Source of the DNA: Azospirillum thermophilum
GTDB lineage: Bacteria; Pseudomonadota; Alphaproteobacteria; Azospirillales; Azospirillaceae
DNA length: 64,000 bases
Assembly: GCF_003130795.1 (NCBI RefSeq)
Contig: NZ_CP029353.1
Coordinates: 1,937,501 to 2,001,500, forward strand
Reading direction: 5' to 3'
Shown in pieces: positions 51,091 to 60,174 of this stretch. A model generated the notes under the pieces. The model was given only the letters and a program-made list of their open reading frames with translations. It had not been told where the DNA came from and searched no databases. Numbering within the stretch: the stretch's first letter is position 1; each line of letters begins with the position of its first letter. The translations under genes were made by a program, and so were the position numbers.

Positions 51091-51121
51091 GCGGAACATA
51101 TCAAGAACAGTTTCATTCCGC
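51091..51121. promoter_or_regulatory. Inverted repeat in the Cro/CI intergenic region
   Basis: GCGGAA (51091-51096) and TTCCGC (51116-51121) are separated by a comparatively AT-rich 19-nt spacer (CATATCAAGAACAGTTTCA). It is the best candidate operator for the divergent regulators. Confidence 0.45.
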
Positions 51122-51157
51122 TTTGGATTTTCCTGGTGGATTGGTATGATCGCCGCC

Positions 51158-51831
51158 ATGTCAACCTTGCGCGCATTGCGGCAGGCCGCCGGGCTGAGCC
51201 AGGAGAAGCTGGCCGAGCTGGCGGGCACCTCGCAGCCCCAGATCAACAAGCTGGAGACCGGCCAGCGGAAGATGACCGTCGACTGGGCGGTCAAGCTGGC
51301 CGCCCCGCTGGGCGTCGAGCCGGCCGTTCTGCTGGGGCTGGAGCCGGCGGCGGCGCCCGTGGCCGGCCCCCTCGCCGCCGCCCCGCGGGCCGGCCTGCCG
51401 CCGTCGCCGCGGCTGGTGCCGGCCCCCTCCCCCTGGCGCTGCGGATGACGGCCCAGATGCCGGTGCGCGCGGCGGCGCGCGGCGGCGTGGACCAGGAGAT
51501 GTTCCTGGAGGACGGGCCGATCGACTGGATCGCCAAGCCCGACTATCTGAAGAACGCCCGCGACCCCTACGCCATGTACGTCGTCGGCGAGTCGATGATG
51601 CCGCGCTTCCGCCCGGCCCAGCTCCTCCACGTCAACCCGCACAAGCCGCCGGCCGGCGGATCGGGGGTCGTGCTGGTCAAGCGCACGCGGGCGGTGCTGG
51701 TGAAGGAGTTCGTCCGCCGGGTGCCCGAGGGGGTGTGGCTGCGGGAGTATCAGCCGGCCGACCGCGAGTTCCTGGTGCCGGAGACGGAGATCGACACCCT
51801 GCATACCGTCGTGGGGTTGCAGGAGCCCTGA
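51158..51831 (+). pseudogene. CI/LexA-like S24 repressor (frameshifted as sequenced)
   Basis: Adding one C in the run at 51429-51433 gives a 224-residue protein. The N-terminal HTH is MSTLRALRQAAGLSQEKLAE followed by AGTSQPQINKLETGQRKM. The C-terminal S24 peptidase-like domain begins near residue 110 (AMYVVGESMMPRFRPAQLLH) with the catalytic Ser in GESMMP and the Lys in VVLVKRTRAVLVKEF. As given, the first frame ends in SPWRCG and the second carries the S24 part. It is divergent from the Cro-like gene. It may be a stress-responsive self-cleaving repressor. Confidence 0.82.
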
Positions 51832-51838
51832 CGGGCAT

Positions 51839-51889
51839 ATACCGATACGGTATCGGGATTGCCTCGCCAGATTAGTCCATAACGGATTA
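51839..51889. promoter_or_regulatory. Two short palindromes upstream of the 51.97-kb gene
   Basis: ATACCG-ATA-CGGTAT lies at 51839-51853, and TAGTCC-ATAAC-GGATTA at 51873-51889 (one mismatch). They occupy the AT-rich gap just after the S24 repressor gene and before the small gene at 51969. They could be operators for the repressor; inference only. Confidence 0.4.
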
Positions 51890-51968
51890 TTCCTTGCCGC
51901 AGGGACGCGACGCCGGCGTCCCCCGCGCCCGGTCGGTCACCGGGCCGAACGGCAAGGAGGCTCTCCCC

Positions 51969-52253
51969 ATGCATCAGGTGCATCAGGCGCATCAGGCCAT
52001 CCCGCGGGGCGCGCGGCAGGGCTGCCCCCGCTTCCATCCCGGCCCGGCCAGCCACCGGGTCGATTCCTTCACCGAGCAGGGCGCGGCGGAGCTGGCCCGC
52101 CGCATCCGCGCCGCCTGGCGCCGCCAGGGCTGGGACGTGACGGTGACGGTGGAACGCGTCGCCAGCGCGCCGGACGCCGAGGGGCGCAGCCTCGCCCACT
52201 TCACGGTGCGCAGCGACCTGGTGAACGGGCTGCCGCGGCGGCGGCTGTGCTGA
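51969..52253 (+). CDS. Small protein of unknown function
   Basis: A 94-residue protein that I do not recognise. AAGGAGG lies 8 nt before the ATG, so translation is well supported. The N-terminus is a tandem His/Gln run (MHQVHQAHQAIPRGARQGCP). The rest looks like one alpha/beta unit: ELARRIRAAWRRQGWDVTVT, then RSLAHFTVRSDLVNGLPRRR. It follows the S24 repressor gene and two short palindromes. Confidence 0.7.
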   Translation: MHQVHQAHQAIPRGARQGCPRFHPGPASHRVDSFTEQGAAELARRIRAAWRRQGWDVTVTVERVASAPDAEGRSLAHFTVRSDLVNGLPRRRLC

Positions 52254-52401
52254 CCGGCCCGCGCGACGGCAACCGCCGCGATGACAACCGTCAAGCGTCC
52301 CGTGGCATGACATTGACCGGATGCCGCAACTCAGGGCAGGGTGCCGCGCTCGCCCACTGCTTGCGGCATCCTGCCGTCAACGTCGCGGAGCCTGTTCCAC
52401 C

Positions 52402-53996
52402 ATGTCGCGCGCCCTCCTGCTGGCCGGCCTGACCGCCGGCCTGCTGCTCACCTCCCCGGCCCTGGCCGCCGGAACGCTGATCTACTGTTCCGAAGGCAGC
52501 CCGGACAGCTTCAACCCGGCCATCGGCACCGCCACCACCTCGATCGACACCGGGCTGCCGGTCTTCGACACGCTGGTGGCCTTCGAGCCGGGCGGGACGC
52601 GGATCGTGCCGGCGCTGGCCGACTCCTGGACGATCTCGCCGGACGGGCTGACCTACACCTTCCACCTGCGCCGCGGCGTGCGGTGGCACGGCACGGCCGG
52701 CTTCACGCCGACGCGCGAGATGACCGCCGACGACGTGCTGTTCTCGTTCGAGCGGATGTGGAAGCCGGAGCACCCCTATCACCGGGTCTCCGGCGCCGCG
52801 TACGACATCTTCAAGGACACCGGCCTGCCGGACCTGCTGCAGTCGATCACCAAGCTCGACGACCACACCGTCGCCATGACGCTGAAGCGGGTCGAGGCGC
52901 CCTTCCTCGCCGACCTCGCCATGCCGACGGGCTCCATCCATTCCAAGGAATATGCCGATCTGCTGCTGGCCAAGGGAACGCCGGAGCAGATCGACCGCGT
53001 CCCGGTCGGCACCGGGCCGTACCGCTTCGTCGGCTATCAGAAGGACATCGCCGTCCGCTACAAGGCCTTCCCGAGGGCTGGCAGGGCAAGCCGCCGATGG
53101 ACGCCCTGGTCTTCGCCATCACGCCGGACGCCGCGGTGCGCCAGGCCAAGGTGAAGGCCGGCGAATGCCACCTGATGGCCTATCCGGTGCCGGCCGACGT
53201 CGAGTCCCTGCGGCAGGACCCGAAGCTGCGCGTGATGGACCTGACCGGCATGGGCATCGGCTTCATCGCCATGAACACGACGAAGAAGCCGTTCGACGAT
53301 TTGCGGGTGCGCCGCGCCATGAACATGGCGATCGACAAGGAGGCCATCGTCCGCGTCGTCTACAACGGCGCCGGCACCCCGGCCGGGGCGGCGCTGCCGC
53401 CGCTGATGTGGTCGCACGACGCGGCGATCGCCGGCTATCCCCACGACCCGGAGGCGGCGAAGCGGCTGCTGGCCGAGGCCGGCTACCCGAACGGCTTCGC
53501 GACCGACCTGTGGGCGATGCCGGTGCAGCGCCCCTACAACCCCAACGCCCGCCGCATGGCGGAGATGGTCCAGGCCGACCTCGCCAGGATCGGCGTGACG
53601 CTGCGCATCGTCACCTACGAGTGGGGCGAGTATCTGAAGCGGGTCCAGGCGGGCGAGCATTCCATGGCGACGCTCGGCTGGCTCAGCGACAACGGCGATC
53701 CCGACAATTTCCTCGGGCTTCTGCTGGGCTGCGAGGCGGCGCGTCCGGGCGGCATCAACCTCGCGAAATGGTGCGACCGCGAGTATGACGGCCTCGTCAC
53801 CGCCGCCAAGCGCAGCACCGACCTGGCGGAGCGCACCGCCCTCTACCGCCGGGCGCAGGCCCTGGTCCACGAGCGCGCGCCCTGGATCCCCGTCGCCTAC
53901 CCGACCCAGCACATGGTGATGTCGCGCAAGGTCACCGGCTACCTGTCGGACGGCTCCGCCTTCCACCGGCTCTCCACCGTGGGGCTCGGCGATTAG
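52402..53996 (+). pseudogene. ABC transporter substrate-binding protein, peptide/nickel family 5 (frameshifted as sequenced)
   Basis: Adding one C in the run at 53070-53072 gives a 531-residue periplasmic binding protein. The signal peptide is MSRALLLAGLTAGLLLTSPA; the SBP family 5 signature spans ADSWTISPDGLTYTFHLRRG and VRWHGTAGFTPTREMTADDV. The second frame continues WQGKPPMDALVFAITPDAAV ... RRAMNMAIDKEAIVRVVYNG ... WLSDNGDPDNFLGLLLGCEA, which is like DppA (dipeptide/haem). No permease or ATPase genes are next to it, so partner genes are elsewhere. The downstream gene is convergent. Confidence 0.88.
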
Positions 53997-54017
53997 GAGG
54001 ACGGCGCCGCCGGGGGC

Positions 54018-55126
54018 TCAGGCGTCGCTGACGGCGCGGCTGTAGCTCTCGGCGAGGTCGCCGCCGGCCGCGCGCACGGCGACGCGGCGGAAGCGCGCCA
54101 TGCGGTCCAGCGTATCGACGCCATAGGCCGCCACCGCCGGCAGCCCGTCGCCGCCGATGATGCCGGCGGCGCGGAACCACTCCAGCCGGTCGACCAGATC
54201 GGCGCGCAGCAGCGAGCCGGCGAGCCGCGCCCCGCCTTCCACCAGCACGCGGGTCAGGCCGCGTTCGGCCAGCGCCGCGCCGGCCGCCTGGAGGTCGGGA
54301 AGGCCGGCGGAGTCGGGGGCACCGGGATGACCTCCACCCCGCAATCGGCGAAGACGGCGCGGCGGGCATGGTCGGCATCCTCGCGGGTGACGACCCAGGT
54401 GGGAACGCTGCGGGCGGTGCGCGCCAGCTTGCCGGTCAGCGGCAGGCGCAGCCGGCTGTCCACCACGATGCGCACGGGCGAGCGGTGCGCCAGCCCCGGC
54501 AGGCGGCAGGTCAGCTCCGGATCGTCGGCCAGCGCGGTGCGGATGCCGACCATGATGGCGTCGTGGCTGGCCCGCAGCCCGTGGCCCCAGGAGCGGGCCA
54601 CCGGCCCGGTGATCCACTGCGAATGGCCGGCATGGGTGGCGAGCCGGCCGTCCAGCGTGGTCGCCAGCTTCAGCGTGTAGAGCGGCCGGTGCTGCTGGAT
54701 GCGCAGGAAGAAGCCCTCGTTGAGCGCCCAGGCCTCCGCCTCGCAGACGCCGGTGTCGACGGCGATGCCGGCGTCGCGCAGCCGGGCGAGACCGCCGCCG
54801 GCCACCCGCGGATCGGGGTCCTGGCAGGCGACGACGACGCGCGCCACCCCGGCCTCGACCAGCGCCAGGGCGCAGGGGGGCGTCCTGCCATAGTGGTTGC
54901 AGGGTTCGAGCGTCACATAGGCGGTGGCGCCGCGGGCGGCGGAGCCGGCCCGGGCCAGCGCCTCCGTCTCGGCATGGGGACGGCCGCCGGGCTGGGTCCA
55001 GCCGCGGCCGACCACGACGCCGTCGCGGACGATGACGCAGCCGACCGCCGGGTTCGGCCAGGTGGTGCCGAGCCCGCGGGAGGCGAGCGCCAGGGCGGCG
55101 CGCATGTGGCGGAGATCGTCGGGCAT
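54018..55126 (-). pseudogene. ribD: Bifunctional RibD deaminase/reductase (frameshifted as sequenced)
   Basis: Catalyses the second and third steps of riboflavin synthesis. The deaminase domain has the zinc motifs HAETEALARAG and LEPCNHYGRTPPCALALVEA. The reductase domain begins LKLATTLDGRLATHAGHSQW and includes TGPVARSWGHGLRASHDAIM and, in the second frame, LTRVLVEGGARLAGSLLRAD. Adding one C (coding strand) in the run at 54315-54319 restores 369 residues, the normal length. It lies downstream of nrdR, the common nrdR-ribD order. The gene is essential in prototrophs, so the break is probably an error. Confidence 0.92.
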
Positions 55127-55208
55127 GGGAGGCTCGCTCAGTGGTCCTGCCCTTTTGAACGCTTCAACCGGGACGTCGGACCGGAGCGGCGCACCGCCGG
55201 CCCGCCGC

Positions 55209-55673
55209 TCAGTCGCCCTGGGCCTCGGGCTGGAGCTGCTCCACGAACTCGTTGAAGTCGGAGGCTTCGCGGAAGTCCTTGTAGACCGAGGCGTAGCGGA
55301 TGTAGGCGACCTGATCCAGCGTCTGCAGGGCCGCCATGATCATCTCGCCGATCTGCTTGGACGGGATCTCGCTCTCGCCCGAGGATTCGAGCTGGCGCAC
55401 CAGGCTGTTCACCACCCGGTCGATGCGGTCGGCATCGATCGGGCGCTTGCGCAGCGCGATGCGCATGGAGCGCAGCAGCTTGTCCCGGTCGAACGGCTCG
55501 CGCTGCCCGCCGCTCTTCACCACCGTCAGCTCGCGGAGCTGGACCCGCTCGAAGGTGGTGAAGCGCGCGCTGCAACTCGGGCAGAACCGCCGGCGGCGGA
55601 TCGCCGAGTTGTCTTCGGTCGGCCGCGAGTCCTTGACCTGGGTGTCCTCGTGTCCGCAGAACGGGCAGCGCAT
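55209..55673 (-). CDS. nrdR: Transcriptional repressor NrdR
   Basis: A 154-residue ATP-cone regulator of ribonucleotide reductase genes. The zinc ribbon [17 protein letters not shown] ... [20 protein letters not shown] and the ATP cone [20 protein letters not shown] are complete. An upstream glyA, then ribD downstream, is the usual order glyA-nrdR-ribD. Confidence 0.97.
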   Translation of the reverse strand: MRCPFCGHEDTQVKDSRPTEDNSAIRRRRFCPSCSARFTTFERVQLRELTVVKSGGQREPFDRDKLLRSMRIALRKRPIDADRIDRVVNSLVRQLESSGESEIPSKQIGEMIMAALQTLDQVAYIRYASVYKDFREASDFNEFVEQLQPEAQGD

Positions 55674-55728
55674 TGGCCTTTTTCCCCTATCTCATTACAG
55701 GGCCGGGCTGATCACAGGGTCGGCCTGA

Positions 55729-57036
55729 TCACAGGGTCGGATAGATCGGGAACTGGCGGCACAGCGCCCGGACCCGTTCGCGAACCGAGGCCTCCACCGC
55801 GCTGTTGTCGCCGGAGTTGCTGGCGGCCAGGCCGTCCAGCGTCTCGACGATCATGCGGCCGACCTGCTCGAACTCCGCCGTGCCGAAGCCGCGGGTGGTC
55901 GCCGCCGGGCTGCCGAGGCGCACGCCCGAGGTGATGGTCGGCTTCTGCGGGTCGAACGGCACGCCGTTCTTGTTGCAGGTCATGCCGGCATGCTCCAGGC
56001 TGGCTTCCGCCGCCTTGCCGGTCAGGTTCTTCGGACGCAGGTCGACCAGCACGATGTGGCTGTCGGTGCCGCCCGACACGATGTCGAGACCGCCGGCGAT
56101 CAGCACCTTGGCCAGCGTGCGGGCGTTGTCCAGCACCGACTGGGCGTAGACCTTGAACTCCGGCCGCAGCGCCTCGGCGAAGGCGACCGCCTTGGCGGCG
56201 ATGACGTGCATCAGCGGGCCGCCCTGCAGGCCGGGGAAGACCGCCGAGTTGATCTTCTTGGCGATCTCCTCGCTGTTGGTCAGCACCATGCCGCCGCGCG
56301 GGCCGCGCAGCGTCTTGTGGGTGGTGGTGGTGACGATGTCGGCCAGCGGGAACGGGTTCGGATAGACGCCGCCGGCGATCAGGCCCGCATAGTGGGCGAC
56401 GTCCACCATGAACAGCGCGCCCACCTCGTCCGCGATGTCGCGGAAGCGCTGGTAGTCGATGACGCGCGGATAGGCGGAGCCGCCGGCGATGATCAGCTTC
56501 GGCTTGTGCTCGCGGGCCAGCGCGGCGACCTGGTCGAAGTCGATCAGGTGGTCGTCCTTGCGCACGCCGTACTGCACGGCCTTGAACCACTTGCCCGACA
56601 GGTTCGGGGCGGCGCCGTGGGTCAGGTGGCCGCCGGCCGCCAGCGACATGCCGAGCACGCAGTCGCCCGGCTGCAGCAGGCCGAGCAGCACCGCCTGGTT
56701 GGCCTGGCTGCCCGAGTTGGGCTGCACGTTGGCGAAGGCGCAGTCGAACAGCTTGCAGGCCCGCTCGATCGCCAGCGTCTCGGCGACGTCGACATACTCG
56801 CAGCCGCCATAGTAGCGGCGGCCCGGATAACCCTCGGCATACTTGTTGGTGAGGACCGAGCCCTGCGCCTCCAGCACCGCCTGGGAGACGATGTTCTCGG
56901 AGGCGATCAGCTCGATCTGCTCCTGCTGGCGGACCAGCTCGTCGCGGACCGCGCGGGCCAGTTCAGGGTCGGTCTCCGCAAGGGAGGCGGCGAAGAAGCG
57001 GCCGATTTCGGCGCGGGGGGCTGCGGTGGCGGTCAT
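55729..57036 (-). CDS. glyA: Serine hydroxymethyltransferase
   Basis: A 435-residue PLP enzyme that interconverts serine and glycine and charges tetrahydrofolate. The PLP lysine lies in [40 protein letters not shown] and [20 protein letters not shown] are family motifs. The start at [14 protein letters not shown] fits the family length; a longer in-frame extension has no similarity. It leads the glyA-nrdR-ribD run. Confidence 0.97.
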   Translation of the reverse strand: MTATAAPRAEIGRFFAASLAETDPELARAVRDELVRQQEQIELIASENIVSQAVLEAQGSVLTNKYAEGYPGRRYYGGCEYVDVAETLAIERACKLFDCAFANVQPNSGSQANQAVLLGLLQPGDCVLGMSLAAGGHLTHGAAPNLSGKWFKAVQYGVRKDDHLIDFDQVAALAREHKPKLIIAGGSAYPRVIDYQRFRDIADEVGALFMVDVAHYAGLIAGGVYPNPFPLADIVTTTTHKTLRGPRGGMVLTNSEEIAKKINSAVFPGLQGGPLMHVIAAKAVAFAEALRPEFKVYAQSVLDNARTLAKVLIAGGLDIVSGGTDSHIVLVDLRPKNLTGKAAEASLEHAGMTCNKNGVPFDPQKPTITSGVRLGSPAATTRGFGTAEFEQVGRMIVETLDGLAASNSGDNSAVEASVRERVRALCRQFPIYPTL

Positions 57037-57125
57037 GGCGGGCGGTTCCTTTTCAGCAGAGGTCACTAAAACACGGTCCGGAGGCCCGGCCCCGAAGGCA
57101 CGGTCCCGAGGGGGGAAGACGGCGG

Positions 57126-57563
57126 TCAGCCCATCTTGGCGACGCGGCGGCTGTGCCGCTCGCCGCCCTCGAAGGCGGTCTTCAGGAACGTGTCCACACA
57201 ATCCTTCGCGATCTCCGGCCCGATGATGCGGGCCCCGAGCGCCAGCACGTTGGCGTCGTTGTGTTCGCGGGCGAGCCGCGCGGTCGTCACGTCATGCACC
57301 AGGGCGGCGCGGATGCCGGCATGGCGGTTGGCGGCGATGCTGATGCCGATGCCCGAGCCGCAGATCAGCACGCCCCGCTCCGCCCGGCCGCCGGTGATGG
57401 CGGCGGCCATGGCCGCGGCGAAATCCGGATAGTCGACGGAGGCCGGGCCATCGGTGCCGAGGTCGAGAACCTCGTGGCCGGCGCCCTTGAGCCAGGCGGC
57501 GAGCTGGGCCTTCAGCTCCACCCCCGCGTGATCGGAGGCAAGGGCGATGGTGCGGACGGTCAT
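57126..57563 (-). CDS. rpiB: Ribose-5-phosphate isomerase B
   Basis: A 145-residue pentose phosphate isomerase. [20 protein letters not shown], the catalytic Cys in [17 protein letters not shown], and [18 protein letters not shown] are diagnostic. It lies 90 nt upstream of glyA on the same strand, the usual rpiB-glyA-nrdR order. The start is the ATG before TVRTIALAS. Confidence 0.97.
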   Translation of the reverse strand: MTVRTIALASDHAGVELKAQLAAWLKGAGHEVLDLGTDGPASVDYPDFAAAMAAAITGGRAERGVLICGSGIGISIAANRHAGIRAALVHDVTTARLAREHNDANVLALGARIIGPEIAKDCVDTFLKTAFEGGERHSRRVAKMG

Positions 57564-57672
57564 GACTTCGAGAACTCCGTACGACGAAAGAACAGGACTG
57601 GGAAAAGCAGCCCCATGAAAGGCACGGCCGCCGGCCGAAGACCCGGCGGCCGGACGGCGCACCGGACCGACG

Positions 57673-57711
57673 CGACGGGCCTGCACGACGGACCTGCACG
57701 ACGGACCTGCA
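57673..57711. repeat. Three 13-nt tandem repeats
   Basis: The units cgacgggcctgca (57673-57685), cgacggacctgca (57686-57698) and cgacggacctgca (57699-57711) run head to tail, differing at one base. They lie about 110 nt upstream of the rpiB start on the other strand. Function unknown. Confidence 0.75.
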
Positions 57712-58211
57712 TGGCGCGCGCCCGGCGGGATGCCGGCACCCCCGGTCCGGGAGCGGCGTCCCGGCCGGCCGGAACCGCTGCCCATCCCTTGTGCACCGGC
57801 GCTGCGTCACGGGCAGGGAAGCTACCAGATGTCGCGATGGATCGCCAGAACGACACAATGGCAAGCGGCGCGTCCGGCGGGGAGCAGAAGCGCGTCGCGC
57901 GAAGACCGCGGCGCCGCGGCAGCCCCCGGCACCCGGCGGCGGATGGGCAGTGGCGAGTGGGCGCGCACTGCTTCTCCCTGGCGTTGTCCCCGACGAAAGG
58001 TAGTACGGTAACCGGTTCGTTATAGGCAGCGCGACTCGGCCAATTGCCGTGCCCAAGTCCCCCGTCGAATTACAACTGCGCCCCACTAGACGACGCAAAA
58101 AGCCCTCATCCAGCCCCGGCGGACGCGACATTTTGAGCGATTGCTGATTTGCGGAAGCCTTTTCGTTTCTCTCCGCCAAAAGCAACTGATTTGAGCCTTG
58201 CGGAATTTATA

Positions 58212-58240
58212 TTGACACCCAAATCACGGTATGCAACTTG
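58212..58240 (+). promoter_or_regulatory. Possible mucR promoter
   Basis: TTGACA at 58212-58217 is a consensus -35 box, followed by 17 nt and the weak -10 candidate AACTTG at 58235-58240. It lies 36 nt before the mucR start. MucR proteins usually repress their own genes, so operator sites may overlap here; AT-rich sequence, which MucR prefers, is plentiful. Confidence 0.4.
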
Positions 58241-58276
58241 GTTGCTACGGGCAAATGAAAACCAGGACACTAGGCA

Positions 58277-58719
58277 ATGAGTGACCAGCTTCGCGCCGAT
58301 GTACCCGACAACGCGCTGCTGCGGATGACGGCCGACATCGTATCGGCGTATGTCAGCAAGAACGTTCTTCCCGCCCAGCAAATCCCCGAGGTGATCAACA
58401 CCGTTTATTCGTCCCTTACCGGACTGAACGGTCAGCCTCGCGAGACCCCGGCTGAGCCTCTGAAACCGGCGGTTCCCATCCGCAAGTCGGTGACCCCCGA
58501 ATACATCGTGTGCCTGGAGGACGGTAAGAAGCTGAAGATGCTGAAGCGGCACCTTCGCTCGACTTACAACATGTCCCCGGACGAGTATCGGGCCCGTTGG
58601 GGTCTTCCCCCGATTACCCGATGGTCGCGCCGAACTATGCGGCGCAGCGTTCGGAATTCGCCAAGCGAATCGGCCTGGGCCGCAGCTCCGGCCGCCAGAC
58701 CCGCCGCAAGGCCGGCTGA
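58277..58719 (+). pseudogene. mucR: MucR/Ros family zinc-finger regulator (frameshifted as sequenced)
   Basis: Adding one C in the run at 58607-58611 gives a 147-residue protein of the right length. It begins MSDQLRADVPDNALLRMTAD, then IVSAYVSKNVLPAQQIPEVI, and the zinc-finger region has YIVCLEDGKKLKMLKRHLRS with a Cys and His pair (C..H..H) before YNMSPDEYRARWGLPPDYPM. The corrected C-terminus is AQRSEFAKRIGLGRSSGRQT. MucR/Ros proteins control exopolysaccharide, motility and cell-cycle genes. The break falls inside a universally conserved motif, so error is likely. Confidence 0.92.
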
Positions 58720-59020
58720 AGACGGCCGTCGGGCGTCGCGCAGGCTGTCCAAAGTTGACGGGCCGGTCCGCTGGGGCCGGCCTGTTGCTTTTTGTGACCG
58801 TTATTTCGGGCAGCGCCGCGGTAACTGGAGGCCGTGCCCGCCGCCTCGCCGCCGGACCGGCCGATTCGGCCCGAGGATTGGGCCTTTCCCTGATCGGGTG
58901 CCGCCGGTCACCGCCGGCCGGCCTTGCGCCCCCGCCGGCGGAGCAGCGCCGGCTTGCGCCCGACGCAATTGAGCCCCGCATAAGTTGCGGGGCTTGCGGA
59001 TCCGGACCGCGCCGCGCCGG
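58720..59020. other. Gap between mucR and a minus-strand gene
   Basis: About 301 bases. It contains the mucR terminator (58761-58794) and a hairpin AGCCCCGCA/TGCGGGGCT at 58972-58994, which probably terminates the minus-strand gene. No gene is supported in between. Confidence 0.5.
58761..58794 (+). terminator. Terminator of mucR
   Basis: GGCCGG (58761-58766) pairs with CCGGCC (58777-58782), followed by TGTTGCTTTTTG. It is about 42 nt after the corrected mucR stop, which supports the corrected frame as the true end. Confidence 0.6.
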
Positions 59021-59404
59021 TCAGTTGCAGGCGCGCTGCCCGGCGAGACGGCAGTTGAAGCGGTCGACGTTGCGCGTCAGCTCGCGGCCGGTCGAGATGT
59101 TCTCGTCGTTCAGGCACTTCAGATAGGCCATGGTGCGGTCGACATACTCCTTCACCTCGGACTGGCAGACCGTCATGCGGTCGGCGCTGACGAAGGTGGC
59201 GTTGTCCTCCATGCACACCGGCACGCCGGGCTTCATGCAGCTGTAGGACTGGGCCTGGACGGGCGACAGGGCGACCGCCCCGTGGCCGGAGGACACGCCG
59301 GGACCGGCCGCCAGCGCCGGAGAACCGGTCAGGCACAGCATGGCCGACAGACCGATCGCCGCCAGCGCGGCGGCAGGACAAGCGAAAGCAGAACGGCGCA
59401 TCAT
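59021..59404 (-). CDS. Secreted protein with six cysteines, unknown function
   Basis: A 127-residue protein. The signal peptide spans about residues 1-32 (SAFACPAAALAAIGLSAMLC and TGSPALAAG). The mature part has MKPGVPVCMEDNATFVSADR, MTVCQSEVKEYVDRTMAYLK and CLNDENISTGRELTRNVDRF, ending NCRLAGQRACN. Paired cysteines suggest disulfides. I do not recognise the family. GGAG lies 11 nt upstream of the doubled ATG start; either ATG may be used. Confidence 0.7.
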   Translation of the reverse strand: MMRRSAFACPAAALAAIGLSAMLCLTGSPALAAGPGVSSGHGAVALSPVQAQSYSCMKPGVPVCMEDNATFVSADRMTVCQSEVKEYVDRTMAYLKCLNDENISTGRELTRNVDRFNCRLAGQRACN

Positions 59405-59705
59405 CGTCACCCACTCCTTCCAGACCGGCTCCGGCCGCCGGGCGGCGACTGCCGTCCGGACCCGGCTCCTTCTTGTGTGGAGCAGGTTTCTACAAGCGTT
59501 ACACCCGCTGCGCCAGTGCTCTTGATGCCTCATAGGTCTAGAGTCCGATCCGAGCAGTTCGCCCTACGACCGGCTGGGCAGGGCCGGTCCGGGATGTCAG
59601 TGCTCACCATCAGCAGAAGCCAAGACTTGCAAACGCGCCCGCGGGTTCCCCCCGCCGGGCGCGTCTTCTTTGCGGACCGGCGGCACGGGAGTCGGCGGGC
59701 GGCTG
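59405..59705. other. Gap between two minus-strand genes
   Basis: About 301 bases with no supported gene. It holds the promoter of the secreted-protein gene and a GC hairpin at 59634-59665 near the end of the 59.7-kb gene. Confidence 0.45.
59634..59665 (-). terminator. GC hairpin after the 59.7-kb gene
   Basis: ACGCGCCCG (59634-59642) pairs with CGGGCGCGT (59657-59665) around a loop of 14 nt. On the minus strand it is followed by TTTGCAAG; on the plus strand by CTTCTTTG. It can serve as a terminator for the minus-strand gene ending at 59706. Confidence 0.5.
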
Positions 59706-59927
59706 TCAGCGGGCCGGCCCCTTGCCGCCCGGCGTCCGGGAGTCGCGCGTCTGCACGAAGCGCAGCTTGTTGATGGCGGTGCGCTTCAGCAGCTCCAGGC
59801 TGCCCGACGCCGGGCCGGCGACCGAGACCTCCACCCCCGTCTTCGGGTCGATGGCGACCACCTTCATGTAGGCGCCGACGCGGTGGAACTCGAACAGCAC
59901 CTCGTCGCCGCCCTTCGCACTGGACAT
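59706..59927 (-). CDS. Small conserved alphaproteobacterial protein (DUF6898-like)
   Basis: A 73-residue protein: MSSAKGGDEVLFEFHRVGAY, MKVVAIDPKTGVEVSVAGPA, SGSLELLKRTAINKLRFVQT. This resembles a small family (DUF6898, from memory) of alphaproteobacterial proteins built as a beta sheet plus one helix. GGAGGAAC lies before the ATG. Function unknown. Tandem palindromic repeats lie just upstream. Confidence 0.75.
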   Translation of the reverse strand: MSSAKGGDEVLFEFHRVGAYMKVVAIDPKTGVEVSVAGPASGSLELLKRTAINKLRFVQTRDSRTPGGKGPAR

Positions 59928-59960
59928 ATCCCGTTCCTCCAGACTCTCTCCCGCATCTCC

Positions 59961-60035
59961 GTTCCGCAGGCGCGAAGTACAGGCCCGCCCCGCAGGGGCG
60001 AAATACATACCCGCCCCGCAGGGGCGAAATACATA
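59961..60035. repeat. Tandem 26-nt palindromic repeats
   Basis: Two exact 26-nt units occupy 59984-60009 and 60010-60035; each contains CGCCCCGCAGGGGCG, a hairpin, then AAATACATA. A degenerate third unit (GTTCCGCAGGCGCGAAGTACAG) precedes at 59961-59982. They sit in the divergent region between the 59.7-kb gene and the DUF892 gene. Confidence 0.85.
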
Positions 60036-60174
60036 CCTCGCCTGACACCCGGCCGGGGGCGCCCGGTACCGGAACCGCGGCGGCGGCATCCTGTTGGTCG
60101 GGGCGCGATGACGATGGCACCGGACGTCAACGGCATCGCGCGAACCGACCATTCAGATCCCAGGGAGCACCACC

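Larger units (their letters stand above)
57564..58276. other. Long intergenic region upstream of mucR
   Basis: About 713 bases without a convincing gene. It contains a block of three 13-nt direct repeats (57673-57711), several GC palindromes near 57628-57655, a palindrome ACGGTAACCGGT at about 58005-58016, and an AT-richer mucR promoter zone (58180-58276). A possible tiny frame at 57838-58025 lacks a ribosome site, and I do not call it. Confidence 0.55.

Noticed and set aside
57838..58025. Small frame starting MDRQNDTMASGASGG in the mucR upstream gap
   Set aside because: No ribosome binding site, composition like random GC-rich frames, and it lies among repeats.
57990..58100. Possible tRNA near 58.0 kb
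   Set aside because: No GGTTCGAATCC T-arm or matching acceptor stems on either strand.
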